DNA of 64,000 nt from Pantoea sp. AS-PWVM4. GTDB taxonomy: Bacteria > Pseudomonadota > Gammaproteobacteria > Enterobacterales > Enterobacteriaceae. The notes under the pieces were generated by a model, which saw nothing but the letters and a program-made list of their open reading frames with translations, made no database searches and was not told the DNA's origin. Positions 1 through 10,393 of the stretch are shown here, piece after piece (position 1 is the first letter of the stretch; each line of letters begins with the position of its first letter). The position numbers were made by a program, and so were the translations under genes. The stretch lies in assembly GCF_000468095.1 (NCBI RefSeq), contig NZ_ASZC01000021.1, positions 1 to 64,000 of the forward strand, given 5' to 3'.

Positions 1-1
1 C

Positions 2-133
2 CAGAGGCTAATCGCGAAGGGCAAAGCCAGCAAGGCTGCGCTTGGAGCGGTGATGCGCAAGCTGGTTCATCAGTGCTTCGGGGTGCTGAAAACGCGGATG
101 AAGTGGGATGAAAATTACGCAGCTACCGCTTGA
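2..133 (+). mobile_element. IS110-family transposase, C-terminal fragment (cut by window edge)
   Basis: Frame 2 is open from the left edge to a TGA at 131-133 and encodes the last 43 residues of a protein. It starts QRLIAKGKASKAALGAVMRK and goes on to LVHQCFGVLKTRMKWDENYA. The Lys/Ala-rich stretch followed by a VMRKL...GVLK segment resembles the C-terminal tail of IS110/IS116/IS902-type transposases (DEDD recombinases). The catalytic region lies outside the window, so whether the gene is intact cannot be judged. The family call rests on this short tail and on remembered family features. Only 47 bp separate its stop from the end of entH, so the right end of the element must lie in that gap or very close to it. 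Confidence 0.72.
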
Positions 134-180
134 CGTTCAAGACGGTAGCTACGGCAGAAAGGATGGCATACCGGGTCAAA
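134..180. other. Probable right end of the IS110-family element
   Basis: These 47 bp lie between the transposase stop and the entH stop on the opposite strand. IS110-group elements usually carry only a short noncoding right end and lack terminal inverted repeats, so the exact boundary cannot be fixed from one copy. No gene is visible. The assignment follows from position only. Confidence 0.4.
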
Positions 181-597
181 TTACCCGAGCACTGCCACCG
201 TCAAACGGCTACTACAGCACAACTGATCGCGTCCATTGCGGATCTCAATCTGCCAGCTTTGATTACGTGCACCGAGATGCAGTGGGCGGCAGATACCGCG
301 GACTTCGCCGCTGCTGACCGCGCGGTGATGACTGGCACTCACCTCAATCCCCACCACGCTTTTTCCCTCTTCCACGCTGAGATAGCCGGCAATCGATCCC
401 ATAGATTCCGCCAACACCACCGATGCGCCGCCGTGCAACAAACCAAATGGCTGCTGCGTGCGTGCATCTACCGGCATGATGGCCTCAAGGTAATCGTCGC
501 CGATCACGGTAAACACAATGCCCAGATGCGCCACCAGTGAGTTCTCACCCATCCGGTTCAGTTCATCCAGTTCTATCGATCGTTTCCAGATTGCCAT
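181..597 (-). CDS. entH: EntH, proofreading thioesterase of enterobactin synthesis
   Basis: 138-residue hotdog-fold thioesterase, close to the 137 aa of E. coli EntH (YbdB). In the known family it hydrolyses wrongly acylated aryl groups from the EntB carrier domain, keeping enterobactin synthesis moving. The catalytic stretch is visible: GLLHGGAS with His55, followed by the general-base region VLAES with Glu64. It is cytoplasmic, with no signal peptide. It is the last gene of entCEBAH and starts 3 bp after the entA stop, so it must be co-transcribed. Its 3' end faces the remnant of an IS110-type element. The start ATG at 597 gives the expected N-terminus. Confidence 0.95.
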   Translation of the reverse strand: MAIWKRSIELDELNRMGENSLVAHLGIVFTVIGDDYLEAIMPVDARTQQPFGLLHGGASVVLAESMGSIAGYLSVEEGKSVVGIEVSASHHRAVSSGEVRGICRPLHLGARNQSWQIEIRNGRDQLCCSSRLTVAVLG

Positions 598-600
598 GCA

Positions 601-1359
601 TCAGGCTCCCAGCGTCGCGCCACCGTCCACCACGATATCCTGGAGTACCACATGGCTGGCGAGATCGGAAGCAAGGAACAGAATGTTGGCAGCGATCTCC
701 TGCGGTTTGGCGATCTTACGCAGCGGGATCCCGAGTTTATATTGATCCTGGAAACCGTTGATCATCTCCTGCTCCGCCTCCGGGGTATGCCACAGGCTGC
801 GCTGCATATCGGTATCGGTCGATCCTGGTGAGACGATATTGCAACGCACGCCGAGCGGAGCCATCTCCAGACCTACGGTGAGGCACAGGCTACGTAGCGC
901 CGCTTTGGATGCGCCATAGGCAGACATGCCAAGGCGTGGTGCATGGGCGGCATTCGAAGCGATGGTGACGATAGCGCCAGCCCGTTGCTGGCGGAACACC
1001 GGCAGCGTCTGCTGGAACATATTGAACGCACCACCGGCGTTGACGGCGAGGCAAGCCTGCCAGTCCTCAAACGCCAGTTCTTCGGTGCTGCCGATACGCA
1101 GAATGCCAGCACCGTTTACCAGCACATCGAGACGCGGTTGATCCGCCAGCAGACGCTGGCAGACGGTTTTCACTTCAGCAGCATCAGCAACGTTCATCAC
1201 CTGACAGGCAAACGGATAGTCGGCCTGATCAAAACGCAGATCGAAGCCCACCACCTGCGCGCCCGCCTGATGAAAAGCCAGCGCCGTATGGTAGCCGATG
1301 CCTTTACCTGCCCCGGTTACCCAGACAATTTTTCCGCGGAAATCAAACGGCAGGCTCAT
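601..1359 (-). CDS. entA: EntA, 2,3-dihydro-2,3-dihydroxybenzoate dehydrogenase
   Basis: 252-residue short-chain dehydrogenase that oxidises 2,3-dihydro-DHB to 2,3-dihydroxybenzoate with NAD+, completing the DHB branch. The nucleotide-binding motif VTGAGKGIG is near residues 15-22, and the catalytic set is present as Ser135, Tyr148 and Lys152 ([10 protein letters not shown]). The ATG at 1359 is chosen because it overlaps the entB stop as ATGA and gives the family N-terminus ([16 protein letters not shown]). A longer reading from 1389 would add a tail with no family support. It sits between entB and entH in the ent operon. Confidence 0.96.
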   Translation of the reverse strand: MSLPFDFRGKIVWVTGAGKGIGYHTALAFHQAGAQVVGFDLRFDQADYPFACQVMNVADAAEVKTVCQRLLADQPRLDVLVNGAGILRIGSTEELAFEDWQACLAVNAGGAFNMFQQTLPVFRQQRAGAIVTIASNAAHAPRLGMSAYGASKAALRSLCLTVGLEMAPLGVRCNIVSPGSTDTDMQRSLWHTPEAEQEMINGFQDQYKLGIPLRKIAKPQEIAANILFLASDLASHVVLQDIVVDGGATLGA

Positions 1360-2210
1360 TTCGTCGACTCCCGCGACAGCAGTGCCCACCAGCCGTCAAT
1401 GCTGGGATTCTTCGCCAGGCTAACGAAATCGATATCGCTGTGTACCTGACGCCAGCGCGCTGCCAGCGCCATCACGCGTACGGAATCAAGACCGTAGTCG
1501 ATCAGATTCTCATCATCTTCCGGCACATCGTCATCTTCCAGCAGCGGCAGGATCAGCGCGCGCAGATCGTCTTTGCTCAGCGGCAGCGGCATCAGATCAG
1601 CGGTCATCACCACTTTGCCGCTTCGGCCAGCGGTGTAGGTCAGCGCCATCAGATGTTCTTCACGGGTAAAGTCAGCCAGCGCATCGGCCACCATAAATGG
1701 CTGGATGTTGCGCATAAAGGCGTCAGTGGCGGTGGTCAGGCAACCGATATGGGCGTAAACGCCGGTAATGATCAGCTGATCGCGGCCCATCTCTTGCAGG
1801 ATCGACTCCAGCGGCGAACGATGGAAAGCGCTGTAACGCCATTTGGTCAGTACATGATCGTGCTGATCCGGGGCCAGAGCATCAACGATCTTCTGTTGAT
1901 CGGGATGCTTGTTGAGGCCCGGCCCCCACATGTCATTCAGCAGCGCACGATCTTCATCGCTCTGCTGGTTAGGCTGCGCGGTGTAGAACACCGGGATGCC
2001 TTGCGCTTTGCAGTAAGCCCGCAGCCGCGCGATGTTTTCGACAACCTGATTCACCAGCGGGCTGTTTTCGCCCCAAAAATTAAGGAAATAGGCCTGCATA
2101 TCGTGAATCAGCAGCGCCGCGCGTTGCGGCTCCAGCGCCCATTTCACCTTGTTGGCAGGCAACTCGGTGGCGGTCGGCAGCGGATAAGAGGTCAATTTTG
2201 GAATAGCCAT
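1356..2210 (-). CDS. entB: EntB, isochorismatase / aryl carrier protein
   Basis: 284 aa (E. coli 285), bifunctional. The N-terminal isochorismatase domain (about 1-205) converts isochorismate to 2,3-dihydro-DHB; Asp37, Lys123 and Cys157 (VYAHIGC) occupy the hydrolase-fold positions. The C-terminal aryl carrier domain (about 210-284) has the phosphopantetheine site in YGLDSVRVMA, with Ser243 as the modified residue. It needs a PPTase (EntD type), and none is encoded in this window. A clear ribosome site (CGGAGATTGT then ATG) supports the start. Its stop overlaps the entA start as ATGA, implying translational coupling. Confidence 0.97.
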   Translation of the reverse strand: MAIPKLTSYPLPTATELPANKVKWALEPQRAALLIHDMQAYFLNFWGENSPLVNQVVENIARLRAYCKAQGIPVFYTAQPNQQSDEDRALLNDMWGPGLNKHPDQQKIVDALAPDQHDHVLTKWRYSAFHRSPLESILQEMGRDQLIITGVYAHIGCLTTATDAFMRNIQPFMVADALADFTREEHLMALTYTAGRSGKVVMTADLMPLPLSKDDLRALILPLLEDDDVPEDDENLIDYGLDSVRVMALAARWRQVHSDIDFVSLAKNPSIDGWWALLSRESTK

Positions 2211-2227
2211 ACAATCTCCGGAACAGG

Positions 2228-3844
2228 TCAGGCTTGCGCTTGTTGGTCGGCAAGTTGTTGGCGCAGACGTTTTTTATCTACCTTACCAACCGGGGTCAGC
2301 GGCAGGGCGTCTACGCAGGTAATACGATCGGGTAATTTGAACTCGGCTACGCCCAGTTCGCGCAGATGGCGACGCAGCGCCACCGGCTTAATCGGCTGGC
2401 TGGCGACAATAAAGGCGCAGCTCTTTTCACCCATCAGCTCATCATTCATCGATACCAGCGCAGCGTGAATCACATCCGGGTGACGTTGCAGCAGGTTTTC
2501 GATCTCCTCAGCGGCGATCTTCTCTCCGCCACGGTTGATCTGATCTTTTTCGCGTCCCTGTACGGTGATGTAACCCTGCGGGTTAATCTCAATCAGATCG
2601 CCGGAACAGTAAAACCCGTCGGCATCAAAGCTGGCGGCGTTATGCTCCGGGCTGCGATAGTAACCACGGAAGGTATAAGGACCGCGTGTCATCAGACGGC
2701 CCACTTCACCTACCGGCAATGCATTGCCGTCGGCATCGGCGACCCAGACTTCATCATCATCCGAAATTGGACGTCCCTGGGTGGTGAGGATGGTTTTCTC
2801 GTCGTCGTCGAAGCGTGTGTAGTTCACCAGCCCTTCCGCCATACCGAAAACCTGTTGTAACCGGCAGCCAATTTCTTGTTGGATGCGGGAAGCCAATGTC
2901 TCACCCAACTTCGCACCGCCCACCTGCATCCGTTCCAGTGAGGCCAGTTGTTTGTTGCTGCCCCATTCCTGAATCGCCTGCAACCACAGGCTCACCGCAG
3001 GCGGCACCAGGCCGGTATCGGTGATCTGATGTTTTTCGATCAACGGAAAGCACAGTGTTGCGCTGGGATCGGCGGCCAGTACCACCTGACCACCGGCATA
3101 AAACACGCCGAGTGCGCCGGGTGAACTCATCGGAAAGTTATGTGCCGCAGGCAGTGCCACCAGATAGCGGGTGCGGTCGGTCACGGCGCAAATATCCACG
3201 CTGCCACGAATGCTGTAGTAGTAATCGTTGTGGGTACGCGGGATCAGCTTCGGCGTACCGGTACTGCCGCCGGAGAGCTGGAAGAAGGCCACTTCATCAC
3301 CCGCACTCGGCGTTGGGGTGAAATCACCGACGCTTTCCGCCAGCAGCGTTTCCAGGGTGTTTTCCGGCTGGGTGTCATTGCGCAGAATCACCTGCTGCAA
3401 CGAGGGATGGCTGCGGCACAGCACATCGATAAAGCTATCATCAGCGAACAGCGGATGGGTACGATCGGCAATCAGCAGCACCGGTTCAATCTGCGCCGCG
3501 TAGGCGGTCATTTCTGTGCGCTGATGGCTGAACAACGCATTGACGGGTGCCACGCCGATTTTAAATAAAGCAAACAGGGTCAGATAGAAATCCGCCACGT
3601 TGCCGAGCTGCACCAACGCGGTATCGCCGGTTTTCAGGCCGCGACGTTGCAGGGCAGCCGCCAGGTTGTCGGTCAGCTGATCCATTTCGCGATAGCTGAT
3701 TTGGCGTTCGCCGTCGATCACCGCGATGGCGTCATTCTGTTGCTGACGCGCCAGGATGTCGGTCATTGGTACGTCGAGCCAGTAGCCTTTTTCGCGGTAA
3801 CGGGCGGCGAGTTCATCAGGCCAGCGGTTGTAGGGAATACTCAT
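2228..3844 (-). CDS. entE: EntE, 2,3-dihydroxybenzoate-AMP ligase
   Basis: 538 aa (E. coli 536). Stand-alone adenylation enzyme that activates DHB with ATP and loads it on the EntB carrier domain. The phosphate loop SGGSTGTPK is at residues 191-199. The His235-Asn236 pair (PAAHNFPMS) matches the aryl-acid pocket of this family. The C-terminal lysine loop [11 protein letters not shown] is present. The start at 3844 (MSIPYNRWP) follows AAGGAAAGACC and matches the family N-terminus, so a longer reading from 3868 is rejected. It lies 10 bp after entC in the same operon. Confidence 0.97.
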   Translation of the reverse strand: MSIPYNRWPDELAARYREKGYWLDVPMTDILARQQQNDAIAVIDGERQISYREMDQLTDNLAAALQRRGLKTGDTALVQLGNVADFYLTLFALFKIGVAPVNALFSHQRTEMTAYAAQIEPVLLIADRTHPLFADDSFIDVLCRSHPSLQQVILRNDTQPENTLETLLAESVGDFTPTPSAGDEVAFFQLSGGSTGTPKLIPRTHNDYYYSIRGSVDICAVTDRTRYLVALPAAHNFPMSSPGALGVFYAGGQVVLAADPSATLCFPLIEKHQITDTGLVPPAVSLWLQAIQEWGSNKQLASLERMQVGGAKLGETLASRIQQEIGCRLQQVFGMAEGLVNYTRFDDDEKTILTTQGRPISDDDEVWVADADGNALPVGEVGRLMTRGPYTFRGYYRSPEHNAASFDADGFYCSGDLIEINPQGYITVQGREKDQINRGGEKIAAEEIENLLQRHPDVIHAALVSMNDELMGEKSCAFIVASQPIKPVALRRHLRELGVAEFKLPDRITCVDALPLTPVGKVDKKRLRQQLADQQAQA

Positions 3845-3854
3845 GGTCTTTCCT

Positions 3855-5033
3855 TTATTGCAGTCCAAAGGCGCGCAACATGGTGTCCAGCTTCACGCCG
3901 GTTTCACGCCATTCTGATTCGGGTTGAGAGTCGGCCACAATTCCGGCACCCGCGAACAGGCGCACGCGGCTGTCATGTACCGTGCCGCAGCGGATGGTGA
4001 CGACCCATTCGCCATTGCCTGCGTCATCGCACCAGCCGACGATGCCGCCAAACAGCTGACGATCGAACGGCTCCAACTGTTGGATCAGCTGCTGCGCTTG
4101 CTGATGCGGGAAACCGCTGAGAGCCGGAGTCGGATGCAGCAGGCAGGCGAGAGACAGGGCATTCTCGCGCGGATCCTGCACTTCACCATCAATCTGCGTG
4201 GCGAGATGCCATAACGTTGAGGTGGTGATGAGCGAGGGCACTGTCGGCACCGACAGCAGACGGCTGCGCGGTTGCAGCGTGGAGCGCATCGCATCGGTGA
4301 CCAGCTGATGTTCGTGCCGATCTTTACTGGAGTTCATCAACGTTTCGCCGGCTGCGCGGTCGGTTTGGCTGTCGCTATCGCGACGTGCGGAACCGGCGAG
4401 AGGGCAAGAGCTGAAGTCACGCCCCTGCTTGCGCAACATCAGTTCCGGACTGGCTCCCAGCAACACGCCACCCTGCGGCAGCGGCAGATGGAAATGGTAG
4501 CTGTTAGGGTTTTGCGCCATGACCCGCTGCATCAGCGCCGCGCTATCCACCGGTTGTTCAGTCACGATATCCATCAGGCGCGACAGGACCACTTTGTCGA
4601 GATCGCCACGTTGTGTGGCCGTCACTGCATCTGCCACCATTTGGGTAAAGGCGTCGTGATCCGGCACTGCCGCACGGCGGCGCACGGCGGGCAGCGCACT
4701 CAGTTCGGTCGGTAACGCGGCCAGTAAATCGGCACGCTTAAAGGTCTGATGGGATTCAGGAATAAACAAAGCGGCAGGTTGGCTGACATCAAACGGGATC
4801 GCACCGACCAGAATCGGTTGCTCGATACCCTGTTTTTTCGCCGCCGCAAAATGCTGGCGCAGCTGTTGCTGAAAATCACCGTCTAACGCAGCAGCATCCT
4901 GAACCGGTTCGGTCAGGGTGGTGTAGCAACCCTGAGTCACCAGGCTGCGCCAGGGAGATGTGAACAGGAATCCGCGACAAAGTGCGGAAAAATCCTTCAG
5001 CCAGGCATTTTCAAACGTGGAGGATTCCACCAT
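3855..5033 (-). CDS. entC: EntC, isochorismate synthase
   Basis: 392 aa (E. coli 391). Mg2+-dependent chorismate-utilising enzyme that turns chorismate into isochorismate, the first committed step. Typical family blocks are visible: [37 protein letters not shown] and [10 protein letters not shown] near the C-terminus. The ATG at 5033 follows AGGTGAAAATT at ideal spacing. A GTG at 5042 would extend it by three residues but lacks such a site. It is the first gene of entCEBAH, divergent from fepB across a Fur-box-containing spacer. Confidence 0.96.
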   Translation of the reverse strand: MVESSTFENAWLKDFSALCRGFLFTSPWRSLVTQGCYTTLTEPVQDAAALDGDFQQQLRQHFAAAKKQGIEQPILVGAIPFDVSQPAALFIPESHQTFKRADLLAALPTELSALPAVRRRAAVPDHDAFTQMVADAVTATQRGDLDKVVLSRLMDIVTEQPVDSAALMQRVMAQNPNSYHFHLPLPQGGVLLGASPELMLRKQGRDFSSCPLAGSARRDSDSQTDRAAGETLMNSSKDRHEHQLVTDAMRSTLQPRSRLLSVPTVPSLITTSTLWHLATQIDGEVQDPRENALSLACLLHPTPALSGFPHQQAQQLIQQLEPFDRQLFGGIVGWCDDAGNGEWVVTIRCGTVHDSRVRLFAGAGIVADSQPESEWRETGVKLDTMLRAFGLQ

Positions 5034-5062
5034 AATTTTCACCTATAAATGATAAGATTATT

Positions 5063-5081
5063 AAGAATGATTATCATTTTT
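5063..5081 (-). promoter_or_regulatory. Fur box, entC-fepB divergent promoter region
   Basis: Read on the minus strand, AAAAATGATAATCATTCTT matches the 19-bp Fur consensus GATAATGATAATCATTATC at 15 positions. It lies 30 bp upstream of entC and 130 bp upstream of fepB, as expected for iron-dependent repression of both transcripts. A second, weaker overlapping match starts near 5045. Confidence 0.85.
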
Positions 5082-5209
5082 ATTATGGCCCTGTAACCTA
5101 CGTCGAATGGTCCAAAGAGTCAATCAGTTCGCGGGTGTTCCCTTATCTTTAAGCGTTTTCCGGCATTTAAGCCGGGGGCGGAAATAAGCTAAATGATGGA
5201 TGAAAACTT

Positions 5210-6175
5210 ATGAATAAATGCGGTTTATGGGGCATGGTTGTCCTGTTGTTCATTTTACAGGCTTTTAGTGGACTTGCGCGTGCCGAACAGGGCTGGCCAC
5301 GCAAAATTCAGACCGAACAGGGCGTAGTGACATTGACCAAAGCCCCCCAGCGTATTGTCTCAACCAGCGTCACCTTGACCGGTTCACTGCTGGCGATTGA
5401 TGCGCCGGTGATTGCATCGGGTGCTACCGCCCCCAACAGTCGCCTCTCCGACGATCAGGGCTTCTTCCGTCAGTGGGGCGAGGTGGCGAAACAACGCGGC
5501 GTCAAACGCCTGTATATCGGTGAAGCCAACGCTGAAGCGGTGGCAGCCGAAGCACCGGATCTGATTATCGTCAGCGCCACGGGCAACGACTCCGCCATCA
5601 AGCTGGTGAGTCAGCTTTCTGCCATTGCACCGACGCTGGTGATTAACTACGACGATAAAAGCTGGCAGGACCTGATGACGCTGCTCGGTGAGGCCACCGG
5701 TCATGAAACCGAGGCGGCGCAGCATATTAAAGCCTTTGCCGATCGTCAGGCCGCGCTGAAAAAAGCCATCACATTACCGCCGCAGCCGGTTTCCGCCCTG
5801 GTGTGGAATGGCGATGGACGCGCGGTGAATTTGTGGACCGCTGAATCGGCGCAGGGCAAATTGTTGCAGCAACTGGGCTTCACCCTGGCGATGCCCCCGG
5901 CCAATATTCAACAAAGCCACAGCATGGGACAGCGCAAGGACATCATTCAGCTCGCGGGTGAAAACGTTGCCAGCGGCCTGACGGGACACAGCTTCCTGTT
6001 ATTTGCTGGCGATGACAAAACCCGTCAGTCGGTGCTGGCTAATCCGTTCCTCGCACAAAACGCCGCCGTGATGCAGCAACAGGTTTATGCAATGGGCGTT
6101 GACAGCTTCCGCCTTGATTACTTCAGCGCCAGCAACCTGCTGGCTCGCCTGGAAAAACTGTTTGTGAAGTCATGA
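5210..6175 (+). CDS. fepB: FepB, periplasmic ferric-enterobactin binding protein
   Basis: 321-residue class III (helical backbone) solute-binding protein. It has an N-terminal signal peptide with hydrophobic core [10 protein letters not shown] and predicted cleavage after residue 25 (LARA before EQGW). It receives ferric enterobactin released by FepA in the periplasm and passes it to FepDG. The stretch [18 protein letters not shown] is typical of FepB. A GGATG motif precedes the ATG at 5210. Its 3' end overlaps the convergent entS by 6 bp (6170-6175), leaving no room for a terminator between them. Confidence 0.94.
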   Translation: MNKCGLWGMVVLLFILQAFSGLARAEQGWPRKIQTEQGVVTLTKAPQRIVSTSVTLTGSLLAIDAPVIASGATAPNSRLSDDQGFFRQWGEVAKQRGVKRLYIGEANAEAVAAEAPDLIIVSATGNDSAIKLVSQLSAIAPTLVINYDDKSWQDLMTLLGEATGHETEAAQHIKAFADRQAALKKAITLPPQPVSALVWNGDGRAVNLWTAESAQGKLLQQLGFTLAMPPANIQQSHSMGQRKDIIQLAGENVASGLTGHSFLLFAGDDKTRQSVLANPFLAQNAAVMQQQVYAMGVDSFRLDYFSASNLLARLEKLFVKS

Positions 6176-7420
6176 TGCTTCTTCCGCCAGCGTTACGGCT
6201 GGCGGTTGATAGCGACGTAACGATCCCATCACCAGCCACATCAGCACGCCCAGCAGGGTGGCAGCAAAGCCAAACACCGCGGCCGCCTGCTGAGGTAACA
6301 GCCAGGCACCGATCCCGCCAATCAGCGCCGCGCCCAGCGCATCCCCGGTGACGTTTTGTGCCGTCCATAAGCTGTTAATACGTCCCAGCAGCGCATCAGG
6401 GGTTAATGCCTGAATCAGGGTGTACTGCACCAGGCTGGTAATGGAACTGAAGTAACCAAACGCCACCAGGCAGAGCAACGCGAGGGGGAAGTCTGGCATC
6501 AGGCCAAACAGCCCGAGCGCCAGAAATGAGGCGATAGCGCTACTGAGAATCAATAAACCGGGACGTGCGGCCTGTGCTAACCGACCACTGGTGACAGCGC
6601 CGATTGCGGCACCCAAAGGCACGGCAGCGAACATCAATCCCAGTCGGTCGGCACTCACCTCCCAATGCGGAGCCAGCGCCGGATAGAGCACGCGAATCGC
6701 GCTCGCCAGCGTCACCAGTGCGCCCATCAACGCCGCCATCCCCACCAAAGGCGTGGTAAAAAGAAATTGCACACCGGTTGCCAGCGATTTCAGGGGGTGC
6801 TCGCGCGGCTGTGGTGGCGGAGGTAGCATCGGCAGTTTTAGTAAGGTCAGCACGGTCAGTAAGGTCCCCAGCGCCGCGAGGACGAAGTTCCATACCACGC
6901 CGCCACTGGCAATTACCATGCCGGCTATCGCCGGTGACAGGATGGAGCCGAAACGTACCGAAAGCATGGTAATTGCGCCCGCCTGCATCAAATTCTCGCG
7001 TCCGACCAGCGCGGGAGTCGCGGCCAACAGCGCGGTGACGCCAATCGCACCGAAAAAGCCATCCCACAACCCCAGCAGATACACCGCAGTCAGTGAGGGT
7101 TCAGGCAACGCCGCGTTGATCGCCAGTCCGACAAAGCCCAGACCACAGGTCGAGCGGGCGAATAAAATCAGTTTCTTACGTTCATAACGATCGGCCAGTA
7201 CCCCGCCGGTTAGCAAACCAATAAACATGCCGCAGGCGGCTACCGTAACGCCGAGTCCAACCAGCAGGGGGGATTTTGTCATCTGCTGAATTTGTACCGG
7301 CACCGCCACCGCCAACATGCCGAGTGCGACAATCGAGATAAAGCGGGCGATAAATACCGCGCGAAACGCCGGATGGGATTTAAGCAGGGAGAGATCGATA
7401 AAGTGGGAGGGTTTGTTCAT
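6170..7420 (-). CDS. entS: EntS, enterobactin exporter (MFS)
   Basis: 416 aa, the length of E. coli EntS. Major facilitator with about 12 membrane helices that exports newly made enterobactin across the inner membrane. The MFS loop signature [13 protein letters not shown] lies between helices 2 and 3, and the family stretches GLWDGFF and [14 protein letters not shown] are present. The ATG at 7420 gives the expected N-terminus [20 protein letters not shown] and follows AAAAAGGCGAAGAA. A longer reading from 7441 is not supported. It is divergent from fepD across a Fur box and convergent with fepB. Confidence 0.95.
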   Translation of the reverse strand: MNKPSHFIDLSLLKSHPAFRAVFIARFISIVALGMLAVAVPVQIQQMTKSPLLVGLGVTVAACGMFIGLLTGGVLADRYERKKLILFARSTCGLGFVGLAINAALPEPSLTAVYLLGLWDGFFGAIGVTALLAATPALVGRENLMQAGAITMLSVRFGSILSPAIAGMVIASGGVVWNFVLAALGTLLTVLTLLKLPMLPPPPQPREHPLKSLATGVQFLFTTPLVGMAALMGALVTLASAIRVLYPALAPHWEVSADRLGLMFAAVPLGAAIGAVTSGRLAQAARPGLLILSSAIASFLALGLFGLMPDFPLALLCLVAFGYFSSITSLVQYTLIQALTPDALLGRINSLWTAQNVTGDALGAALIGGIGAWLLPQQAAAVFGFAATLLGVLMWLVMGSLRRYQPPAVTLAEEAS

Positions 7421-7498
7421 TTCTTCGCCTTTTTGCACCAATTTTCCTCATCTTCCGCGAGGCGAGTCATGATAACATAGACAAATACGAGTAATAAC

Positions 7499-7517
7499 GA
7501 TAACAAATATCATTATC
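7499..7517 (+). promoter_or_regulatory. Fur box, entS-fepD divergent promoter region
   Basis: GATAACAAATATCATTATC matches the Fur consensus at 15 of 19 positions. It lies 52 bp upstream of fepD and 79 bp upstream of entS, the position known for the shared regulatory region in E. coli. Confidence 0.85.
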
Positions 7518-7568
7518 ACATTTACCCTACGCACGCGATTACGTTGATGATTAAAGGTTCATAACGCT

Positions 7569-8558
7569 ATGCACCAGACTCGCGCACTTGCAGGATCAGG
7601 GATGCTGCTGGTGCTCCTTATTGCCCTGAGTTTAATGCTGGGGGCAAAATCCATCTCTCTTTCCGATGTTTATCATGCCGTTACCACCACCTGTGGTAGT
7701 GCGGATTGCGTTATCGTTCGCGAGGCACGTCTGCCGCGCACCCTGGCCGGATTGCTGGCGGGCGTGGCTCTGGGACTGGCTGGCGCGTTAATGCAAAGCC
7801 TGACGCGCAATCCGCTGGCTGACCCCGGCATTCTCGGTGTGAATGCCGGAGCCAGCTTCGCCGTGGTGCTGGGCATTGCGTGGTTTGGCGCAAATACCCC
7901 GTCTGAATGGCTCGGTTTTGCTTTTGGCGGTGCGTTGTTGGCTTCGTTATTGGTGTCGATGACCGGCGCGATAGGTGGCGGGCGCGTCAATCCGGTGCGT
8001 TTAACCCTGGCCGGTGTCGCGTTAAGCGCGGTACTGGAAGGGCTGACCTCAGGCATCTCGCTGCTCAATCCTGACATCTATGATCACCTGCGTTTCTGGC
8101 ACAGTGGTTCGCTGGATATTCGCGACTTCAGCATCCTGCGTACCCTGTGGCCAGCCGTTGCCGTCGGAAGCGTGGTGGCTTTCTGTTTGTCGCAAGCGTT
8201 AAACAGCCTGAGTATGGGCGGCGATATGGCGACCGCGCTGGGTACGCGCGTGGCCCGTACCCAGGTACTGGGGCTGCTGGCGATTGCGCTGCTGTGCGGT
8301 GCAGCCACCGCAGCGGTTGGACCGATTGCGTTTGTTGGGTTGATGACGCCGCATCTGGCGCGCTGGCTGGTGGGGAATGACCATCGCTGGCTACTGCCTG
8401 CTACCGCGTTGGTGACGCCGATCCTGCTGTTAACGGCGGATATTATTGGTCGGCTGCTGGTGCCTGGTGAGCTGCGCGTTTCTATCGTCACCGCCATGCT
8501 GGGAGCACCGATGTTGATTGTACTGGTGCGGCGCAAACTTGCGCGGGGTGTCGTATGA
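7569..8558 (+). CDS. fepD: FepD, ferric-enterobactin ABC permease
   Basis: 329-residue BtuC/FecCD-family permease with about nine to ten transmembrane helices. It forms the inner-membrane channel with FepG. Family blocks visible: RLPRTLAGLLAGVALGLAG, the cytoplasmic coupling region PLADPGILGVNAGA and the C-terminal GPIAFVGLMTPHLARWLVG. It is first in a fepDGC operon; its TGA overlaps the fepG start as ATGA at 8555-8558. The Fur box just upstream implies iron repression. Confidence 0.94.
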   Translation: MHQTRALAGSGMLLVLLIALSLMLGAKSISLSDVYHAVTTTCGSADCVIVREARLPRTLAGLLAGVALGLAGALMQSLTRNPLADPGILGVNAGASFAVVLGIAWFGANTPSEWLGFAFGGALLASLLVSMTGAIGGGRVNPVRLTLAGVALSAVLEGLTSGISLLNPDIYDHLRFWHSGSLDIRDFSILRTLWPAVAVGSVVAFCLSQALNSLSMGGDMATALGTRVARTQVLGLLAIALLCGAATAAVGPIAFVGLMTPHLARWLVGNDHRWLLPATALVTPILLLTADIIGRLLVPGELRVSIVTAMLGAPMLIVLVRRKLARGVV

Positions 8559-9526
8559 CCCGGCGCGTCCTGTTTCATACCTTCTGGTTGCTGCTCGGTT
8601 GCGGGTTGCTCGCGTTTCTGGCGATGACACGGGGTGCTTTGCCGGTCAGCGGTGAACAAATCTGGCAGGTGATGCTGGGACAGGGTGCCAGCAATATCAA
8701 ACTGATCGTGCTGGAGTGGCGTCTGCCACGCGTGTTGATGGCGTTGCTGATTGGCGCGGCGTTGGGCGTGAGCGGCGCGATTTTCCAGTCACTGTTGCGT
8801 AATCCATTAGGCAGCCCGGATATTCTTGGCTTTAACACCGGTGCCTACAGCGGTGTGCTGGTGGCGCTGGTGTTGTTCAACCAAAACGCCTCGGCGATGA
8901 CGGCCGCTGCGATGATTGGCGGCATTGCCACTGCCGCGCTGGTTTACCTGTTTGCCTGGCGTAACGGCGTGGAAACTTTCCGTTTGATTATCGTCGGCAT
9001 CAGCGTGCGCGCGTTGTTGATGGGGCTTAACAGCTGGTTGATTATCAGCGCTTCGCTGGATGCTGCCCTCAGCGCCGGTCTGTGGAGCGCCGGTTCGCTG
9101 AACGGTATTACCTGGACAAAAACGCCGCCGGTGATCGTGGTGTTACTGCTGGCGCTGCTGTTGGTGGCGCTGCTGGCCCGCCGGATGCGTTTGCTGGAGA
9201 TGGGGGATGACACCGCCTGCGCCCTTGGTGTGCCGGTGGAGCGTAGCCGCCTGTGGTTGATGCTGCTTGGCGTGGTGCTGATCGCTGCTTCAACGGCGCT
9301 GGTCGGCCCGATCTCCTTTGTAGCGCTACTGGCACCGCAGATTGCGCGCCGTCTCGGCGGCGGCATGCCGCTGGCCGGATTGTGTGGTGCGCTGTTGCTG
9401 ATTGCTGCCGATTTCGCGGCCCAGCATCTGTTCTTACCTTATCAATTGCCGGTGGGGGTGATTACCGTCAGCATCGGCGGCCTTTATCTGATTGCTTTAC
9501 TGGTGCGGGAGGCACGACGCCAATGA
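8555..9526 (+). CDS. fepG: FepG, ferric-enterobactin ABC permease
   Basis: 323-residue second FecCD-family permease subunit, partner of FepD. It shows the same family architecture: RLPRVLMALLIGAALGVSG near residue 60, the coupling-loop region NPLGSPDILGFNTGA and GPISFVALLAPQIARRLGG near the C-terminus. Start and stop overlap the neighbours as ATGA on both sides (fepD 8555-8558, fepC 9523-9526), so the three genes are very probably translationally coupled. Confidence 0.94.
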   Translation: MTRRVLFHTFWLLLGCGLLAFLAMTRGALPVSGEQIWQVMLGQGASNIKLIVLEWRLPRVLMALLIGAALGVSGAIFQSLLRNPLGSPDILGFNTGAYSGVLVALVLFNQNASAMTAAAMIGGIATAALVYLFAWRNGVETFRLIIVGISVRALLMGLNSWLIISASLDAALSAGLWSAGSLNGITWTKTPPVIVVLLLALLLVALLARRMRLLEMGDDTACALGVPVERSRLWLMLLGVVLIAASTALVGPISFVALLAPQIARRLGGGMPLAGLCGALLLIAADFAAQHLFLPYQLPVGVITVSIGGLYLIALLVREARRQ

Positions 9527-10317
9527 CCGAAATCTCCAGTCGTCTCTATGGCGAAGGGTTGACGCTGGGTTACGACAAAAAAGTGGTGGCAGAAAATTTG
9601 TCGGTGGCGATCCCGGAAGGGGAGCTGACGGTGATTATCGGCCCGAATGCCTGTGGCAAATCAACCCTGTTACGCACCCTGAGTCGTCTGAATACGCCGT
9701 TAAAAGGCCAGGTGTTTTTGGACGGAGAAGCCATAGCGCGCTATCCCACCAAAGAGGTGGCACGCCGCCTGGGCCTACTGCCGCAAAGTTCTAACGCCCC
9801 GGCAGGCATCAGCGTCACTGAGCTGGTGGCGCGTGGACGTTATCCACATCAGGCGCTGTTCGGGCGCTGGCGTGCTGAAGATGAAGCCGCGGTGCAGCAG
9901 GCGATGCTGGCGACCGGGGTGTCTGATCTCGCTGATCAGCAGGTGGATACCTTGTCTGGCGGTCAGCGTCAGCGTGTGTGGATTGCGATGGTGCTGGCGC
10001 AGCAAACGCCGTTGTTGTTACTGGACGAGCCGACCACCTGGCTGGATATCACCCATCAGATTGAATTGCTGGAATTGATGCAGGATCTCAATCAACAGCA
10101 TGGCCGTTCGTTGGTGGTGGTGCTGCATGATCTGAATCACGCCTGCCGCTATGCCACGCACCTGATTGCTATGCGTCATGGACGGATTATCGCGGAAGGG
10201 AAACCGGCAGAGATTGTCACGCCCGCGTTGATTGAGCAGGTATACGGCTTGCGCTGCGTGATTGTGGAAGACCCGGTGGCGCATACGCCAATGATTGTGC
10301 CGCTGGGACGGCCGTAG
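9523..10317 (+). CDS. fepC: FepC, ferric-enterobactin ABC ATPase
   Basis: 264 aa (E. coli 271). ATP-binding subunit that powers FepDG. Walker A is GPNACGKST (residues 40-48), the ABC signature LSGGQRQRV is near 145, and Walker B LLLLDEPTT near 165 is followed by WLD and the H-loop VVLHDLNHA. The ATG at 9523 overlaps the fepG stop. E. coli has fepE between fepC and entF; here only 76 bp of repeat-containing spacer follow, so fepE is absent. Confidence 0.95.
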   Translation: MTEISSRLYGEGLTLGYDKKVVAENLSVAIPEGELTVIIGPNACGKSTLLRTLSRLNTPLKGQVFLDGEAIARYPTKEVARRLGLLPQSSNAPAGISVTELVARGRYPHQALFGRWRAEDEAAVQQAMLATGVSDLADQQVDTLSGGQRQRVWIAMVLAQQTPLLLLDEPTTWLDITHQIELLELMQDLNQQHGRSLVVVLHDLNHACRYATHLIAMRHGRIIAEGKPAEIVTPALIEQVYGLRCVIVEDPVAHTPMIVPLGRP

Positions 10318-10385
10318 CGATGTGATTTATCGCGCGGTTCCGTGCGCGGTGCTGGAAAAAAACGGCGCGATAAATCGCGCCCTAC
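10317..10385. repeat. REP-like palindromic element, fepC-entF convergent spacer
   Basis: Two inverted copies of the palindromic unit face each other: GATTTATCGCGC near 10324 and GCGCGATAAATCGCGCCCTAC at 10365-10385. The same unit recurs at 47733, 54185 and 58804. It occupies nearly the whole spacer between the converging fepC and entF genes, where it could act as an mRNA-stabilising or terminator-like hairpin (inference). Confidence 0.85.
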
Positions 10386-10393
10386 ATTCTGGA

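Noticed and set aside
1440-2468. 342-codon open frame on the plus strand across entB and entE
   Set aside because: It crosses two well-supported ent genes antisense and shows no ribosome site or known motif.
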